From Oscarella lobularis (Eukaryota > Porifera > Homoscleromorpha > Homosclerophorida > Oscarellidae), in the NCBI RefSeq assembly GCF_947507565.1, contig NC_089186.1:806001-870000 (forward strand): 64,000 nucleotides of DNA, read 5' to 3'. How positions within the stretch are numbered: the stretch's first letter is position 1; every line of letters starts with the position of its first letter. Both the position numbers and the translations under genes were made by a program. The notes under the pieces were generated by a model that searched no databases, was not told the DNA's origin, and was given only the letters and a program-made list of their open reading frames with translations. Below are positions 43,451 through 54,488 of this stretch, one piece after another.

Positions 43451-44267
43451 ATGAAAGCTTTTGTATCTTTTGCAGTTCTTGCTGCTGTCTTTATAGTAGC
43501 GCAGTCGTGCGATCTACACCCATCTTTTACCACGGATCTCTACCGAGTGAGCGGCATTACAAACAAAACTGCTCCTGGCCATAAAGTCGAATTACTCAAT
43601 ATCACATATGATTCCGTGGGACAAAGAACTCTGACTTACTATCAAAGCTATACAGCCAAATAGTAAGTGTGCATAATTCGGAGTTTCAGAAGAATTATGT
43701 AAGCATGCATTATGCAGCGGCACTGCTGTATTGCGTTTGTACCGAGAGAAAGTTCTTTATGCGATTGATTACGTGGAAAGAGCTTGCAAAGTAAGATTTT
43801 TAGCGTCAGCTGTTTAGAGTAAACTGTGACTTAGAAAGCACCACAAACAACTGACTTTGTCATTCCTTCCCTTCCGGAAACTGCTTCTTCTGAGCGAAGT
43901 GCAATTGTTCCCGGTGCACAGGCAGCAGAGAACATTGTTGTGCAGGAATACGTATTCAATCAAATGGGTACTTCACTTACATCTGTCTCCACAATTTAAC
44001 TACAATTAATAAACGTTTGCAGGAAAAGAATTTACTGTGGCTGTCCATCTTTCTCTACCTGACTGCTTTCCTGTTATAGCGTACAAATTTGAAGGAGATT
44101 TGATTGGTAAAGCTCCTGCGGTGCATCTCCAGCAGTCACTTTACTTTTTCAACTATCGGCCTTCTGCCACGGCTGGCGTATTTGTTTTACCTTCCTTTTG
44201 TGGCAGTGCAATCAATGTGACGGAAGAGGAAATTCGAAATGAGTTTGAGGAAGTGACTTTCTTTTAA
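43451..44267 (+). CDS. Ependymin-related secreted protein
   Basis: Four exons (43451-43662, 43718-43790, 43835-43967, 44023-44267) join to 220 residues with all phases matching. Signal peptide MKAFVSFAVLAAVFIVAQSC. Family hallmarks in order: YDSVGQR, LYREKVLYAIDY...CKKAP, a central Val/Pro-rich strand region, DCFPV, SLYFFNYRP, and FVLPSFC near the end. The four conserved Cys and total length fit ependymin-related proteins, which are secreted Ca-binding lysosomal or extracellular proteins expanded in many marine invertebrates. Gene intact. The splice sites are canonical. Confidence 0.85.
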
Positions 44268-44734
44268 CACATTGCTTTTCTTTCTCAATAATGCTTCAAC
44301 TCTTTCGTTCATGCAGTTAACCGAGTCTTGCTATTTTGTGTGCGTTTTTGCTCCACCGCGCTCTTAATTTTGTAGCTCTGTGTTAGATGTCGATTGGCTA
44401 TGTATGTCTTCAAGTAACCTAGAGCGCTCTATCCCTTACATAAGTTACATATCGTACACAGAGGCGATAAAAGTCTCGTATAGGTCGGGTCTCGGGGTGT
44501 CTAAGCGTATACACATTGCCTCGGGATCCTCGGTCACGTGTATGTACATCCACAATCAGAATGCACTGCTTCGCGTACGCTGCGGCAGCAACCGGCTTAC
44601 CCGGAGAAAACCAATCTTACTCTACCGCAGAGAAATCGATTTCGTTGAGTGCACGAAAACGAACGCCTGAGTACAACTAGACAAGGTAAGACAGACTTAC
44701 ATCCCGTTGCGGGGGCGCGGTAAAGGGACCGACG

Positions 44735-44905
44735 GGGTGATAAAACCCATATCATCCCGTTGTCAAGTGACAACGGGGATGATATGGGTTTTATCACCCG
44801 TTGTCAAGTGACAACGGGGGTGATATGGGTTTTATCACCCGCTGTCAATGACAACGGGTGATATGGGAAAGGTCCCGGCTCTCATATCACCCGCTGTCAT
44901 TGAGA
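44735..44905. repeat. Nested fold-back repeat
   Basis: Near-perfect ~31-bp arms (GGGTGATAAAACCCATATCA ... TGATATGGGTTTTATCACCC around TTGTCA-AG-TGACAA) at 44735-44799, followed by two more partial copies of the same arm to 44905. This gives alternative hairpins. GATAAAACCC-type arms mark a small MITE family. Confidence 0.85.
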
Positions 44906-45037
44906 AAGGTCCCGTGTAGTTCGCAAATTAGAACATTGAATTCGCAGTTGGCACCCGCGCGAACAGCTTCTATCAACGCGTTCTAAGTGTTGCGCGTTAA
45001 AGAAAAAAAAGAAAAAAAAGAAAAAAAGTGGAAAAAA

Positions 45038-45116
45038 CTAGATTTGAACCCGCGCAGCATTTTAGCATACCCAGCACTCAAATCCCGCATCGCTACCCAC
45101 CCAGCCACCGCAACCC
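45038..45116 (-). repeat. tRNA-derived SINE-like element
   Basis: On the minus strand an A-box-like TGGCTGGGTGGGTAGCG is followed after about 50 nt by a B-box-like GGTTCAAATC, at tRNA-like spacing. It then runs into a T-rich tail (ACTTTTTTTCTTTTTTTTC). Arms do not pair well enough for a functional tRNA, so this is a retroposed tRNA derivative. Confidence 0.5.
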
Positions 45117-45192
45117 AGCGCAGCAATGAGCCCCAACACCGCGCTTTTATTACAGTAACCGGGATGTAAGTATGTCATCACACGGCTTTCTC

Positions 45193-45312
45193 GGGCGATT
45201 CGGGATTTATCATCCCTCCACCCTCGGGAAACCTTGATAACAGCCCTCGGCTTCGCCTCGGGCTGTTATCTCGGTTTCCCTCGGGCGTCGGGATGATAAA
45301 TCCCGTATCGCC
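45193..45312. repeat. Fold-back element with ~55-bp arms
   Basis: GGGCGATTCGGGATTTATCA on the left pairs with TGATAAATCCCGTATCGCCC on the right, and the inner arms CCCTCGGGAAACC...GATAACAGCCC pair with GGGCTGTTATC...GGTTTCCCTCGGG around a short TCGGCTTCGCCTCG loop. It sits in the region where the 3' end of the F-box gene is expected. Confidence 0.9.
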
Positions 45313-45501
45313 CTCGATGCCATGTGATAACCTATACATATACGCACGTACCACTCTTGTCATGATAAGAAAATATACCGTTATTCGTTCCGAGACTGTC
45401 CGACTCGTTCACTTTGATACAAAGCATAGTAGAGTCGATAGTGAATTCTATATGTCAGTTACGTATTCATAAATTAAAAACAAGATAACAATTTGAATTA
45501 A

Positions 45502-46375
45502 TTACCCCGGTGAAAACGAGCACGGATGTTCGAGCTCTTTCAGATACGTAGCCATATAATTCAGGAAGTCCAGTCCTCCTGCAGACGATACGTACAGCAA
45601 TCGACCCTTCGACACGTAAGGACGCGCGATCTGACGAACGACTTCGCAGCAATCGTGAACGGTGCTCGACAGGGCAAAGAGAAGAAATATTAGACTCCAC
45701 GTGTTCAATTCCTTTTAGGTAAATACGATATTAATTCGAGGAATAAGATGAAGACTGTCGATATTGCACTGAAGAATCGCTTGCCAGCTTTTGCGTCAGA
45801 ATGTTACAAGCCACGTCAAAGAGACGGCACATCCGAAGCGCTTCGTTCGTACCTGAGTACGACAACACACTCGGCTGAAAATTTTCAACCAACCTAAATA
45901 AAAGAAAAATTCGCGATGAAGTAGGCATGACGAATATATAATTAGTAAATGACTTGGCAAATTTACAACAGAATTAGGCGAATTTACGACTTCTTTTGCC
46001 ACGTGAGAATCTAATATCTCCTTCTTGAACGCGTTATTCGCAACGATCTTCCAGTATCTTTTCTTGCTGGGAATGAACTGAAGAAAAATAATCAAAAAGG
46101 CTGGAAATGAAGTGATAGGGTCCGATTTTAGAGCCATGGCGTACGTTCTCGCTGCAGATAATTGAATTCCATCGTTTGCAAGTCAATGAAGCGTTGAGAA
46201 GGAGATCGGGGACGAACATGTGGCTCAAAATGTTCTCGAGTATTTCCACTGGAAGTTCGCCGGCTGTTCTCGGCGACGAGAGACTGCGTTCCATGCGAGG
46301 CATTTTGACTCTAAAGTCGCCGTCTTCGCCGATCGGAAAAGGCGGCAAAGGAAAGGCGACGTTCTGGGCGAACAT
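45502..46375 (-). CDS. F-box protein, 3' end unresolved
   Basis: Exon 46375-46145 carries an F-box (ELPVEILENILSHMFVPDLL...CKRWNSIICSEN). Exon 46077 to about 45985 follows in phase (FIPSKKRYWKIVANNAFKKE), then an exon PSVLSYSGTNEALRMCRLFDV ending near 45767, then TVHDCCEVVRQIARPYVSKG with RLLYVSSAGGLDFLNYMATY to about 45502. F-box proteins recruit substrates to SCF ubiquitin ligases. The last part faintly resembles a SIS (sugar-phosphate) fold, as in GCKR-type proteins; that is a guess. No terminal exon was found; a fold-back element (45193-45312) and a SINE lie just beyond, so the gene may be truncated. Confidence 0.65.
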
Positions 46376-46559
46376 GATACACTAGAGCACGCTAAATTGA
46401 CTTCCTCAGCGTTTCACGGACTCCTAAAACAAAAATCAAAAAAATTCGTGTTTAGGTTTGCCAAAGGTACGATTAATTCTCGATGACGAGGCGAGAAAGC
46501 GCTTCTCTGAGGCGTTATCGAATACCCGATACGGGACCCAATACGGGACTCAATCAAAA

Positions 46560-46718
46560 ATGGCGTCGAAGAACGACACGATCAAGTTTCGACTGATTAC
46601 GAAGAAAGGAGACGACGACGGCAGCGTCACAGGACGCTTTTTAGTCACGGAAATGCGAACGACTTCATTGGAGACGCTAAAACAGCCTCGAATCGCTCCA
46701 ATCTGCTATAACATGTGA
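46560..46718 (+). CDS. Unknown short ORF (MASKNDT family)
   Basis: 52 residues from MASKNDTIKFRLITKKGDDD, with the leader CCCGATACGGGACCCAATAC shared with the broken copy at 39262. The strand-like KFRLITKK and FLVTEMR suggest a small beta fold. The last codons overlap a 50-bp hairpin, so the ORF end may be due to that insertion. It is divergent from the F-box gene, whose 5' end is about 185 bp away. Confidence 0.4.
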   Translation: MASKNDTIKFRLITKKGDDDGSVTGRFLVTEMRTTSLETLKQPRIAPICYNM

Positions 46719-46738
46719 TAGCGGATTGGAGCGATTCG
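46689..46738. repeat. Near-perfect 21-bp-arm palindrome
   Basis: CGAATCGCTCCAATCTGCTAT, loop AACATGTG, then ATAGCGGATTGGAGCGATTC ending in G: 20 of 21 pairs match. It overlaps the stop of the 46560 ORF. Confidence 0.9.
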
Positions 46739-47596
46739 ATGCACAGGTACCGGTAGGCGATTCCGAGGCTCTAGTAGATCATCCACGCGGCTCTGCTTGA
46801 AGCTATGATGCGTCCTGATGCATGAAAATGTGCACCCGGCTTCTTTTCACTTTGCCGCGACACGTCGAGTTCCGCATATAGTCCTTTTAGTCGATTTGGG
46901 CAGATATTATCTAGTCTAGTTATACGTAGAATTCTTAAGGGTCGTCCCAGCGTTGCTTTTCCTCTGAGAGCATAAGGAAGTGTCCACGACTTCCTCTTTG
47001 CCTAATGTGGTTACGATAAGGATTGACGACATTTGTGTGGGCCAGATTCACCCTTGTCAAGCGTGGGACAGCCTCCAGCCTTCGTTGCTTCCAGTGCGTG
47101 GGCACATAGATGGAAGTCGACTCTGTGACGTTGCATTTGACCTCCTCTCGTGACCGCTATAGATAATTAGTCCGTAATTTAATTACGCAGGTTTTGTTAG
47201 ATACCCAACTCTAATCTAGATTATGATTATTGATATGTCATGTCGTGTCGTATTAGAAGTTCCTGTAGTGACCTGTGGGCAATCAACTTGCGTTTACTTG
47301 ATTTCCGGGATGCGTGTGCTGCTCCAAAGATGGCGTTGGTCTATCCACTTCTGTGTAACGGTGCATGCACAGACGGTACTCATCGCGTCCTACTTTCGCA
47401 TTTTTCTTCGTAATATCCGCTCTTCTGCGATGATAATGAGCTAACGTTGCTTACACTTCTACTGGCGGCAGTTATAGGTGGCTTGTGACATGACTGCGAA
47501 TACCACGATAAAAGAACGACAACTGACATCACAAAAGCGTCCGATCGACGAGGGTTAAATTTAGCGACCGGCGCTTACGTCACCTACACCAACTTG

Positions 47597-47603
47597 TATA
47601 AAA
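47597..47603 (+). promoter_or_regulatory. TATA box of secreted paralogue 1
   Basis: TATAAAA 66 nt before the ATG at 47669. The segment from here to the start codon (including GAGCTAAGCATATTGAGCTC) is conserved in the paralogue at 51469. Confidence 0.6.
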
Positions 47604-47668
47604 CGCGTAGCGAAACTGCTGAGCTAAGCATATTGAGCTCGAACGGAAAAAGGTTCATTTTGACTGAG

Positions 47669-48384
47669 ATGAAGTCTTTGCTTGTTCTCCTTGCAATCTG
47701 TCACATCTGCCAGTCGGCTCAGCATTTCTCTGCGAAAGAGCTTAGACTGGAATACCTAAAACTTCCTGCCGCACCAGGCTCGTCTACTCTTCTGATTTAC
47801 GTATTATAATTCAGCTTTGCACTGAGGACAAATATTTGCATCGCCGTGAAATGCAAACGCCATTGGCCTTTATCAAATTCAACTTCGACCTCTTTTCGTT
47901 TTCGTCGCCTGGGCAACCACCCATGGACGTGTTTATAACAAAAGCGGCTTCCAAAAGTTTCAATGACGGTAGATCGGTCCACTGGTACATGTTTCCCCAG
48001 AAAGAGCGCTTAGGTGTCGACGCAAATGGCACCCTAAAATTTGAGGTCTTAAACGAGTCGTTCCCTTAATTCCATCGTGACGTTGTCTTTTAGAATAGCA
48101 CCACTTTCAAAATTTTAGGCCGCGTGTGCAAGAAAGAGTGCTACGACCCTTACCAAGTTCTCTGTGCTAGTCGCAATCGAAGTCATTTTATTGTGTCGAT
48201 ACATAGTTCCGTTGCGGAAGGATTCTCTGTTAAAAATTGTACGAACGCAGGCCTCCAAAACTTTTGGGAGAACGCTACGTTGGGGAATTACCTTCACCAT
48301 CAATTGCAGTACAGCAAACATCCGTATTTGGCTCGAGAAAAATGTCTTACATTTTGGTCAAGAAACATGACGTGTGCTGATTAG
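47669..48384 (+). CDS. Secreted protein of unknown family, paralogue 1
   Basis: Signal peptide MKSLLVLLAICHICQSAQ, then exon 47815-48045 (CTEDKYLHRREMQTPLAFIK) and exon 48094-48384 (NSTTFKILGRVCKKECYDPY to the TAG). The second intron (48046-48093) is canonical and matches the paralogue. The first intron has no clear GT donor here, while the paralogue has a clean one (AAGCTG|GTATAT), so this copy may be mis-spliced or use an odd site. Two-domain look with six or more Cys in the last exon and several N-glycosylation sites. Family not recognised. Confidence 0.55.
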
Positions 48385-48639
48385 TTTTGTTAAGACAGGG
48401 AACAAATAGTTTCGCAATTGGGGAACGACATGGCACCTCGATGTTTTAGCGTACAGTGTGTATTGAAAGTCAAAGCAAATGTTGAATGAAAAATAAACAA
48501 GAGCATTATACCGTGCATTAATTGCAGCGTTTCGCTTTCTTTGAATTGAGAAACTGATTGTCTATTACTTGCAGTTAGCGAAGTTTCACAGAACAGTGGA
48601 ACTGCTAAAGTAGTTGGTTTATATGTATAGTCGCCAGAT

Positions 48640-48670
48640 AGCTAGCTAGCTAGCTAGCTAGCTAGCTAGA
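48640..48670 (+). repeat. (AGCT)n microsatellite
   Basis: About eight tandem AGCT units, a self-complementary simple repeat. Confidence 0.95.
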
Positions 48671-49228
48671 GATGTTCTAATTAAGGCTTATAATTGTCGC
48701 AGAGGTCAAACTCCGGCCACCAAATCGTTAGAAAACTTGCACGCATACGTAATGTTTGCATAACGCCCGGTCACGCAGAATATGAAGAGTGCGGTGACTA
48801 ATCGAACTTTATAGTGGCCGGCGGTTAGACCTACGCTAACCCTTTGCATTCTTACCCATGACACTAAATGACGTACTTCGCGCACGTCATCGTATATACC
48901 ATCCTACGTTTATTAGATAATGAGTGCACCTTCTCTTCTTTACTGCTGCCTTGCATTAATGTTGTCACATGCGAAGCATGCGATATACTGCACTGTGACT
49001 ATGACGACTCTCTAGAAACTGCGTAAACGTGTTCGTCTAAGGGACGGTTTGTGACTACGTCCAGGACGCGTGACTGTAGTTACATGCAGTACATCCGTTC
49101 CGTTACCAAATAATTGGGACGGTTTCCATCTGGAAAAACATCACTTGGACACCACTGATGGTCACTCTTTTGTGATGTCATTTGCAACCCGACATCTTCG
49201 GTTACTTTCGTACTTCCGCCGAAATCTG

Positions 49229-49236
49229 TATATAAG
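49229..49236 (+). promoter_or_regulatory. TATA box of the Ig-like gene
   Basis: TATATAAG 60 nt upstream of the ATG at 49297, with no intervening ATG. Confidence 0.5.
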
Positions 49237-49296
49237 AGCGGTTCTGTCTCTGTAGAAAGTATCACAATTATAGGCTAATCCTCATATCTTGTCGAG

Positions 49297-50246
49297 ATGT
49301 CTATTCAGTTGCTGTTTCCCCTTCTTCTCGTAGCGTCTACTTTTCCCCAAGAATCATCTGGCACCTGCTATGGTTATACCCATCGCTTGCATTCGTACGA
49401 TGTGACGCTCGACCCCGGTCGATTTGAGGCCGGTGTAGCCGAGCTCAAGTGCTGCCACACGCGGTCTATTATGAATCTTGCGCGCTGGAGAAGACTGGGA
49501 GTTAGCGGTACGAGCGATCAGCTTCCGCTCTGCTCCAAAGTCGGAAAAGTGTACTTTGCGTGTTGGAAGTACTATTCTCGTCTGTCTGTTCGTCTCTATG
49601 TCAATGTGACAAAATTGACTGAAATTGGAGAAGCGACGTTTCTTTGTGGAACGGAGCCTATGTCAGACACCGAGTTCACTCTCACGACAAAAGTTCGTTT
49701 GCTAACTCCGGGTATAGAGCACATAACCATTAGTGCATAAACTTGACTTCTTTGAGCACCGATAGAAATTCGTACTCCGACTCCTGGTGTTTCTCCTACG
49801 CCTACGACTACCGCCTTTACAGAGGAAGAAATGAAGCCTAAACTACCGGGTACAATAAACTCACAGTGCCGTAATTTTTTATTCGCGACAATCCGGTTGT
49901 TTTTTGTTATGAAGATGCTCTTGAAGGAAGTTGCAAATTGACTATGAGCGATAGTTTTGCGAACGGTGGGGAAAGTGTCAAAGCATTTGGTCAATGTGAA
50001 CAGAAGAAGATCGTTACCTGCTTTGGAAATGCGTCTTCTCTTCGTTGGATGACGGGAAGAATAAGTCGTTCTCGTCCTATTGCAAATTGTGCCATTGCTA
50101 AATGTATTGAATCGTGCTGGAAAGTTTCTCTGAATGAAGATGGCGTCGAACTTCATCTGAGCAGAGAGAAAAAGTCGAAGAAAGCTGCTTTCAGATGTGA
50201 AATAGCAGGTGGGAATTTGTGCTCTTTCAAAGCTGTTTGGAGCTAG
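49297..50246 (+). CDS. Secreted protein with two Ig-like domains
   Basis: Signal peptide MSIQLLFPLLLVASTFPQES. First domain from about 49366: ELKCC...ARWRRLGVSG...FACWKYYSRLSVRLYVN...GEATFLC, an Ig-like C..W..C pattern. A Thr/Pro linker follows (IRTPTPGVSPTPTTT). Second domain: SCKLTMSD...SLRWMTGRISRSR...GVELHLSRE...AAFRCEIAGG, again C..W..C. The last frame reaches TAG at 50244-50246. Intron between about 49717 and 49767. Frame changes in a T-run near 49873 between the linker and domain 2, so either one more intron or an indel is present. No TM segment was seen. Function unknown; Ig proteins of this size often act in recognition. Confidence 0.5.
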
Positions 50247-50574
50247 TAGACTTAATTCTTAGTGACAGCTCTGTTCTTTTTTGTTTCGTCTAATTTTCGT
50301 CTCTTCTTCATTTTTCTTTGTTCAGGGTGATTTTTCTAATGCATTTGCGTCGGAAAGATTTCTGCCTAATAAAACTTTTATTAGCGCACCTGCTCCCGGA
50401 TGTGGAACTACGAGTTTCTCAAGCTAATTTCGGATGTTTTGGCGTAGCGAACGAAGTCGTTTGGACCTGCTGAACGTGTATAATCGACTTTCTGTGCTGA
50501 TTGCGGTGATTTGGAGCCGAGAGTCGCTCCATTCGTTAGTATTGTCTCTTTAGACGATTTCGAACCTCTCGTTT

Positions 50575-50835
50575 ATGGTCGACGCGCACGATCTGGACCA
50601 AGAAAGCGCTTCAACGCAGGAATACGTCCATAATACAGTTAAACGAGGTCTGAGCCCCCTTAGCACTTGCACGAGTTCCCAGCCCAGACCGCCCAGACCT
50701 TTGGATCGAAGGGACATCTTCCCGGATGTTTCTCGCAAGAGCAAAAGTCGAAGACTTTCAGTGCCACCATCTGTCAGATTCAGTCATATCTCTCAGCTGT
50801 CATATTCCTTTCCCTCTGTTAGCACAAGCCAATGA
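50575..50835 (+). CDS. Hypothetical C-terminal exon
   Basis: 86 codons, Ser- and Arg-rich (RKSKSRRLSVPPSVRFSHIS) with possible phosphorylation sites, like a cytoplasmic tail or disordered end. A good acceptor (GTCTCTTTAG) lies just upstream at about 50551, so it is more likely a last exon than a free gene. Not recognised. Confidence 0.25.
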   Translation: MVDAHDLDQESASTQEYVHNTVKRGLSPLSTCTSSQPRPPRPLDRRDIFPDVSRKSKSRRLSVPPSVRFSHISQLSYSFPSVSTSQ

Positions 50836-51468
50836 CTCGATCGCTTTTAGTGTTCCGCGACTTCCTTTTCGGGGGCGGTGACTGATGTGTTGACCATAGA
50901 TACGGGGAGGAAATTGTAAGATTAACGCTAGCTAGCGTAGGCGCTATATCGCGTCATGCAGCTATAGCGGACGTTTAGGCGAAGGGCCCCTTGTCGAGCT
51001 CGACGCGCCTGCGCCTTCGTTAATTATAGTGGGTGCAATCATAGATAAAAGTCAACCCCGCTACGTCACCATTCGCCTCCCTTAAGATTCATACACAGCT
51101 GTTGTTTCCATTGGTATATTGCGGTTGAAAAAACGATGTGGCGGCGTAGGGGGGCGTAGGCGATCGCCATCCGGCGTCGCGTATACTTGATTTCCATGAC
51201 GTGTTCGTCGTCCGAAATTAGAATAGGTGGCTCCGTTTCTGCGTAGCGGTCTACGGTCACAGGCTCTCTTGACCCTACTTTCCCTCGATTTTCGTCTTAA
51301 TATCCGCTCTCCAGCGATGCTTAACAAGCTAAGGATGCTTACACGTCAACGCGCATGCGACAATTAGGCAACTTGTAAGATGACCGTCTGCCACGATGAG
51401 AAGTGAGATCATATATAGGGTCAGCGTAAAACGCTTAGATCACCTACGCCAACTCGAAGTCGAACCTG

Positions 51469-51475
51469 TATAAAA
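51469..51475 (+). promoter_or_regulatory. TATA box of secreted paralogue 2
   Basis: TATAAAA, same position relative to the ATG (51540) and same downstream GAGCTAAGCATATTGAGCTC as paralogue 1. Confidence 0.6.
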
Positions 51476-51539
51476 TGCGGAACGAAAGTACTGAGCTAAG
51501 CATATTGAGCTCAAGAAAAAGTTCCCATTTGACAGAGAG

Positions 51540-52300
51540 ATGAAGTCATTGCTTGTTCTCCTTGCAATCTTGCAGATGTGCGACTCATCTCGGCATCGTG
51601 AAAACTTCACCGAATACCATAAGCTGGTATATTATTCTAACGAAGTTTTACAGGCCCGTTTTCTCATGAATGCGCGTATTTTCAGCTTTGTTGTCGTGAA
51701 CTACTGAACGAGAATCGAACCGACGAAGAATTACCTATGGCGTTTCTCAACTTCAAGTTCGACCGCTTTTCTTTTAACTTAGCAGAACACCGGACAACAA
51801 TAGACGAGTTTCTGACGATCAAACACCCTGATTCCGCCGACGGTAGAACCTTCTTCTTGGACACGTTTCACCTCCTACGCCAACCCCGTCGGCGTTTGGG
51901 TGTCGACGAAAATGGTGTCCTCAAAGTGGACTCTGAGGTCGTACTAGCGATTTCGGGCTCTTCGCCTAGCGTGACGGTAATTTTTCTTTAGAATACCACC
52001 ACTTTTAAACTCATACGGCCGTGCGACAAGCGTTACTACCCTTTCGTAGTTCTCTGCGCAAGTCGCCTGAATCAACGTCATTTTATTGTGCCGATGTATA
52101 ATTCCATTTCGAAGGGACGTTTGGTTACAAACTGCGAGGACTCGGGCCGTGAATATCTGAACCACATGGGAAAAAGTTTGGAGCGTTATCTTCTTCAACA
52201 AATGCTGTATGCGTATAATCCGTATTTGGCTCCAGAAAAGTGCTCTCCGTCGCTCAGAAGGCACTGTAATCAATCTAAGCCAGTGTGTGATAAAAAGTAG
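51540..52300 (+). CDS. Secreted protein of unknown family, paralogue 2
   Basis: Exons 51540-51626 (signal peptide MKSLLVLLAILQMCDSSRH), 51686-51937 and 51992-52300. All phases agree and splice sites are canonical. It shares gene structure, leader, FNFD/FKFD-type strand, GVD(A/E)NG, HFIV(S/P)(I/M) and NPYLAPEKC with paralogue 1 at 47669; duplication also covers the promoter (from about 51295). About 215 residues, with 7 or more Cys in the mature part. Family not recognised. The intact copy of the pair. Confidence 0.65.
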
Positions 52301-53924
52301 TAGAGCAACAGATACGTTTGTATCTTAGAAATTGTAGATATTTTCTTCTTTCTTTAGCGCGTACTGAATATATCAGGCTGCTAAAACCGCGTTTCTAATG
52401 AAGTAATTAATTATCTGTGGTTTGTGGAGCACAGCTTTTCTCTTTTCCTCCAGACCTATCACTCCTCATTTACCTTGATTTTGTCTGGCTTATGGCCCGT
52501 ACGAGTTCTCTTGTATTTTCGAAGCCTCCTTTAGGCATGAAAACGAATCAGGAGACTTGGTTGAATTCACGCTAACCTGCGGATCAATCTGGTCAGAAAA
52601 CCATCCATTAGATCGGTGGTTGGGCGAGAATAATGTCTAGGCAAATACGCGTGACGCCCACGTAGTACGATGCACGATCGACTTTATTTCGCACAAACCC
52701 ACATCGATTTTACAGTACACTCGTACAGAAATCTAATCTACCGTGTCTACTTTAATTTTCGATCCTTTCTTCTTTCTTTTTGTCGTCGCTTGTTCTTCCG
52801 GGCCTTCTGGCTGTGCGTCTTCATGCATCTATCATTTTTCTTCGTTCTCGATCGATTTCTTTCTGCGCGCGATCTAAAATTTTAAATCAAAGTGCTATTA
52901 GTCACTTTCAGATTATCGTTACACGTACCTTTTCTGAATGCGTTCGTATTAGCGTTACCCGGGCTACACCACGTCAGATTAGTGTCAGCAATTCTATTCT
53001 TGGATATGAAATGTTGCAAGATCCTTTTGCCTCAAGTACAAGATGGCGGTAGATTTCTCGTGGTCTCCCTTTTCACTTCTTCACAGTTTCGTTTCGCGTA
53101 CATATAGGTCATCGTAGATGGACTTTCGCGGGCTGTTCGTCGAACTGCCCGGACATCGGGAAGCGAACACGTGATCGAAGAAGAAACGTCTCGTAGAAGG
53201 AGAAAACGATCGATTTTTGCGACAATGATGGCGCGGAAGGGAACAACGAATACAAAAAAAAGGCGTCGATAAGCGTATGAGAGATAGGCCAGGGTGCCCT
53301 TTTTTCGCGATGAAAAGGCGAATCCCTCCACCCGGACGTCTCGTATCGCTTTCGCCTCGTTTTTTGCATAGATCTACACCTACGAAACGCCTTACGATCG
53401 AGAACTTACGCTCAAGTCCGGAGAAAGCGTGCGAATATACGAAAAGGTACGCTAGCAATCGATTAGCGTTTTTTTCTGAATTTCGACTCGCACAAACCGC
53501 TTGACCACGCGGGGCTGTTATACTAGCGGATTAGAGTAGACCTAGTGCGTTTAGTTGGATAGTTGCGAGGTCGAGATTTTTTGCTTCCCTGAACTATGTC
53601 ACCTCTCCGATTTTCGATCTTTTGTTCTGAAACGGTGTGGATGAGTTGACTTTTGATCCTGTGGTGCCAAATTGACCTCACGTCTTCAACTTTGGCTAAT
53701 ATTGGACATTTTATTGTTTCACTCTCGTGTATAAGCCCCTCCTTCGTTTTCCTTGCCAAATTTAGTTGGATTTAAGCTTCAATAACGACGACCCTTCCTC
53801 GGTTTAGTGTACTGTATTAATTTCCGTCGCATGTAGTTGCCTGGCTAGTTGCTGTTATCCATTATGTGATAAGAAAGAATTAGTAATTAATTAGTAATAA
53901 TGAATTAGTAATTTATTTCTATAG
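52301..53924. other. Intergenic, no gene recognised
   Basis: AT-rich, pyrimidine-rich stretches with only shadow frames on both strands. No repeat was recognised. Confidence 0.5.
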
Positions 53925-54168
53925 GATTTGCTCAAAACGGAAGCAAATAAAGCGGCGGTTCGTGACAGCGCCGAAATGACGACGGCGTTCTTTGGCACTT
54001 CTCTGAGTCCCCATGCAAAGTGCCACAGGAAGTATCCAAAACCCCGAGGGCGGAAGTGCCATTGGAACGGGCGACATTGATGCAATGATTGGCTTTCCCG
54101 CTTTTTCAAGTGGATCTGCGCCCACTGATATTAATGAATTCTTTCAAAATTTCCAAAGATCCTCGTGA
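53925..54168 (+). pseudogene. C-terminal exon fragment, unknown protein
   Basis: After acceptor TTTCTATAG the frame reads DLLKTEANKAAVRDSAEMTT then AFFGTSL. A second frame continues with MQSATGSIQNPEGGSAIGTG, then GFPAFSSGSAPTDINEFFQN and a TGA stop. Both have coding character and meet near 54005, so a frameshift is likely. No upstream exon was identified. Confidence 0.35.
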
Positions 54169-54488
54169 AGTAGGCTAATTTCTCATTTCTCCCTCGGAAA
54201 ACATTCTTGCCTGTGCCGAGAAAAGAACGCACGCTAATGAGGTAGGCTGCTGGCAATTGTAGAGTAGATGGACAAACATCAACGTGTTTTGCCTTTTTTC
54301 CTTTGTTCTTCAGGACGCTATTTTTAGAATGCGATTTCTGTACACTAACTTCTTTTTGTCAGCTAGCTCCTTCTTTTACGGTTCGCGCGCATGCGTATCA
54401 TCTTGAAAAGTCTTTTTCGCCGAAAGAAACGAGCGAAGTCGTCGAATCGCTTGCATTGCGACGCTGTCAGACTACTATAGAGTCGAAA

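Noticed and set aside
45038-45116. Functional tRNA gene on the minus strand
   Set aside because: A- and B-box-like motifs are present, but the arms do not pair as a cloverleaf and a long T-rich tail follows. A SINE fits better.
53032-53458. Overlapping minus-strand ORFs rich in Phe/Ser/Arg
   Set aside because: No motif, splice context or conservation was seen; they look like chance frames.
53891-54125. Minus-strand ORF (PLEKAGKPIIASMSPVPMAL)
   Set aside because: The plus strand has a clean acceptor and coding-like frames over the same bases, so the minus-strand frame is more likely a shadow.
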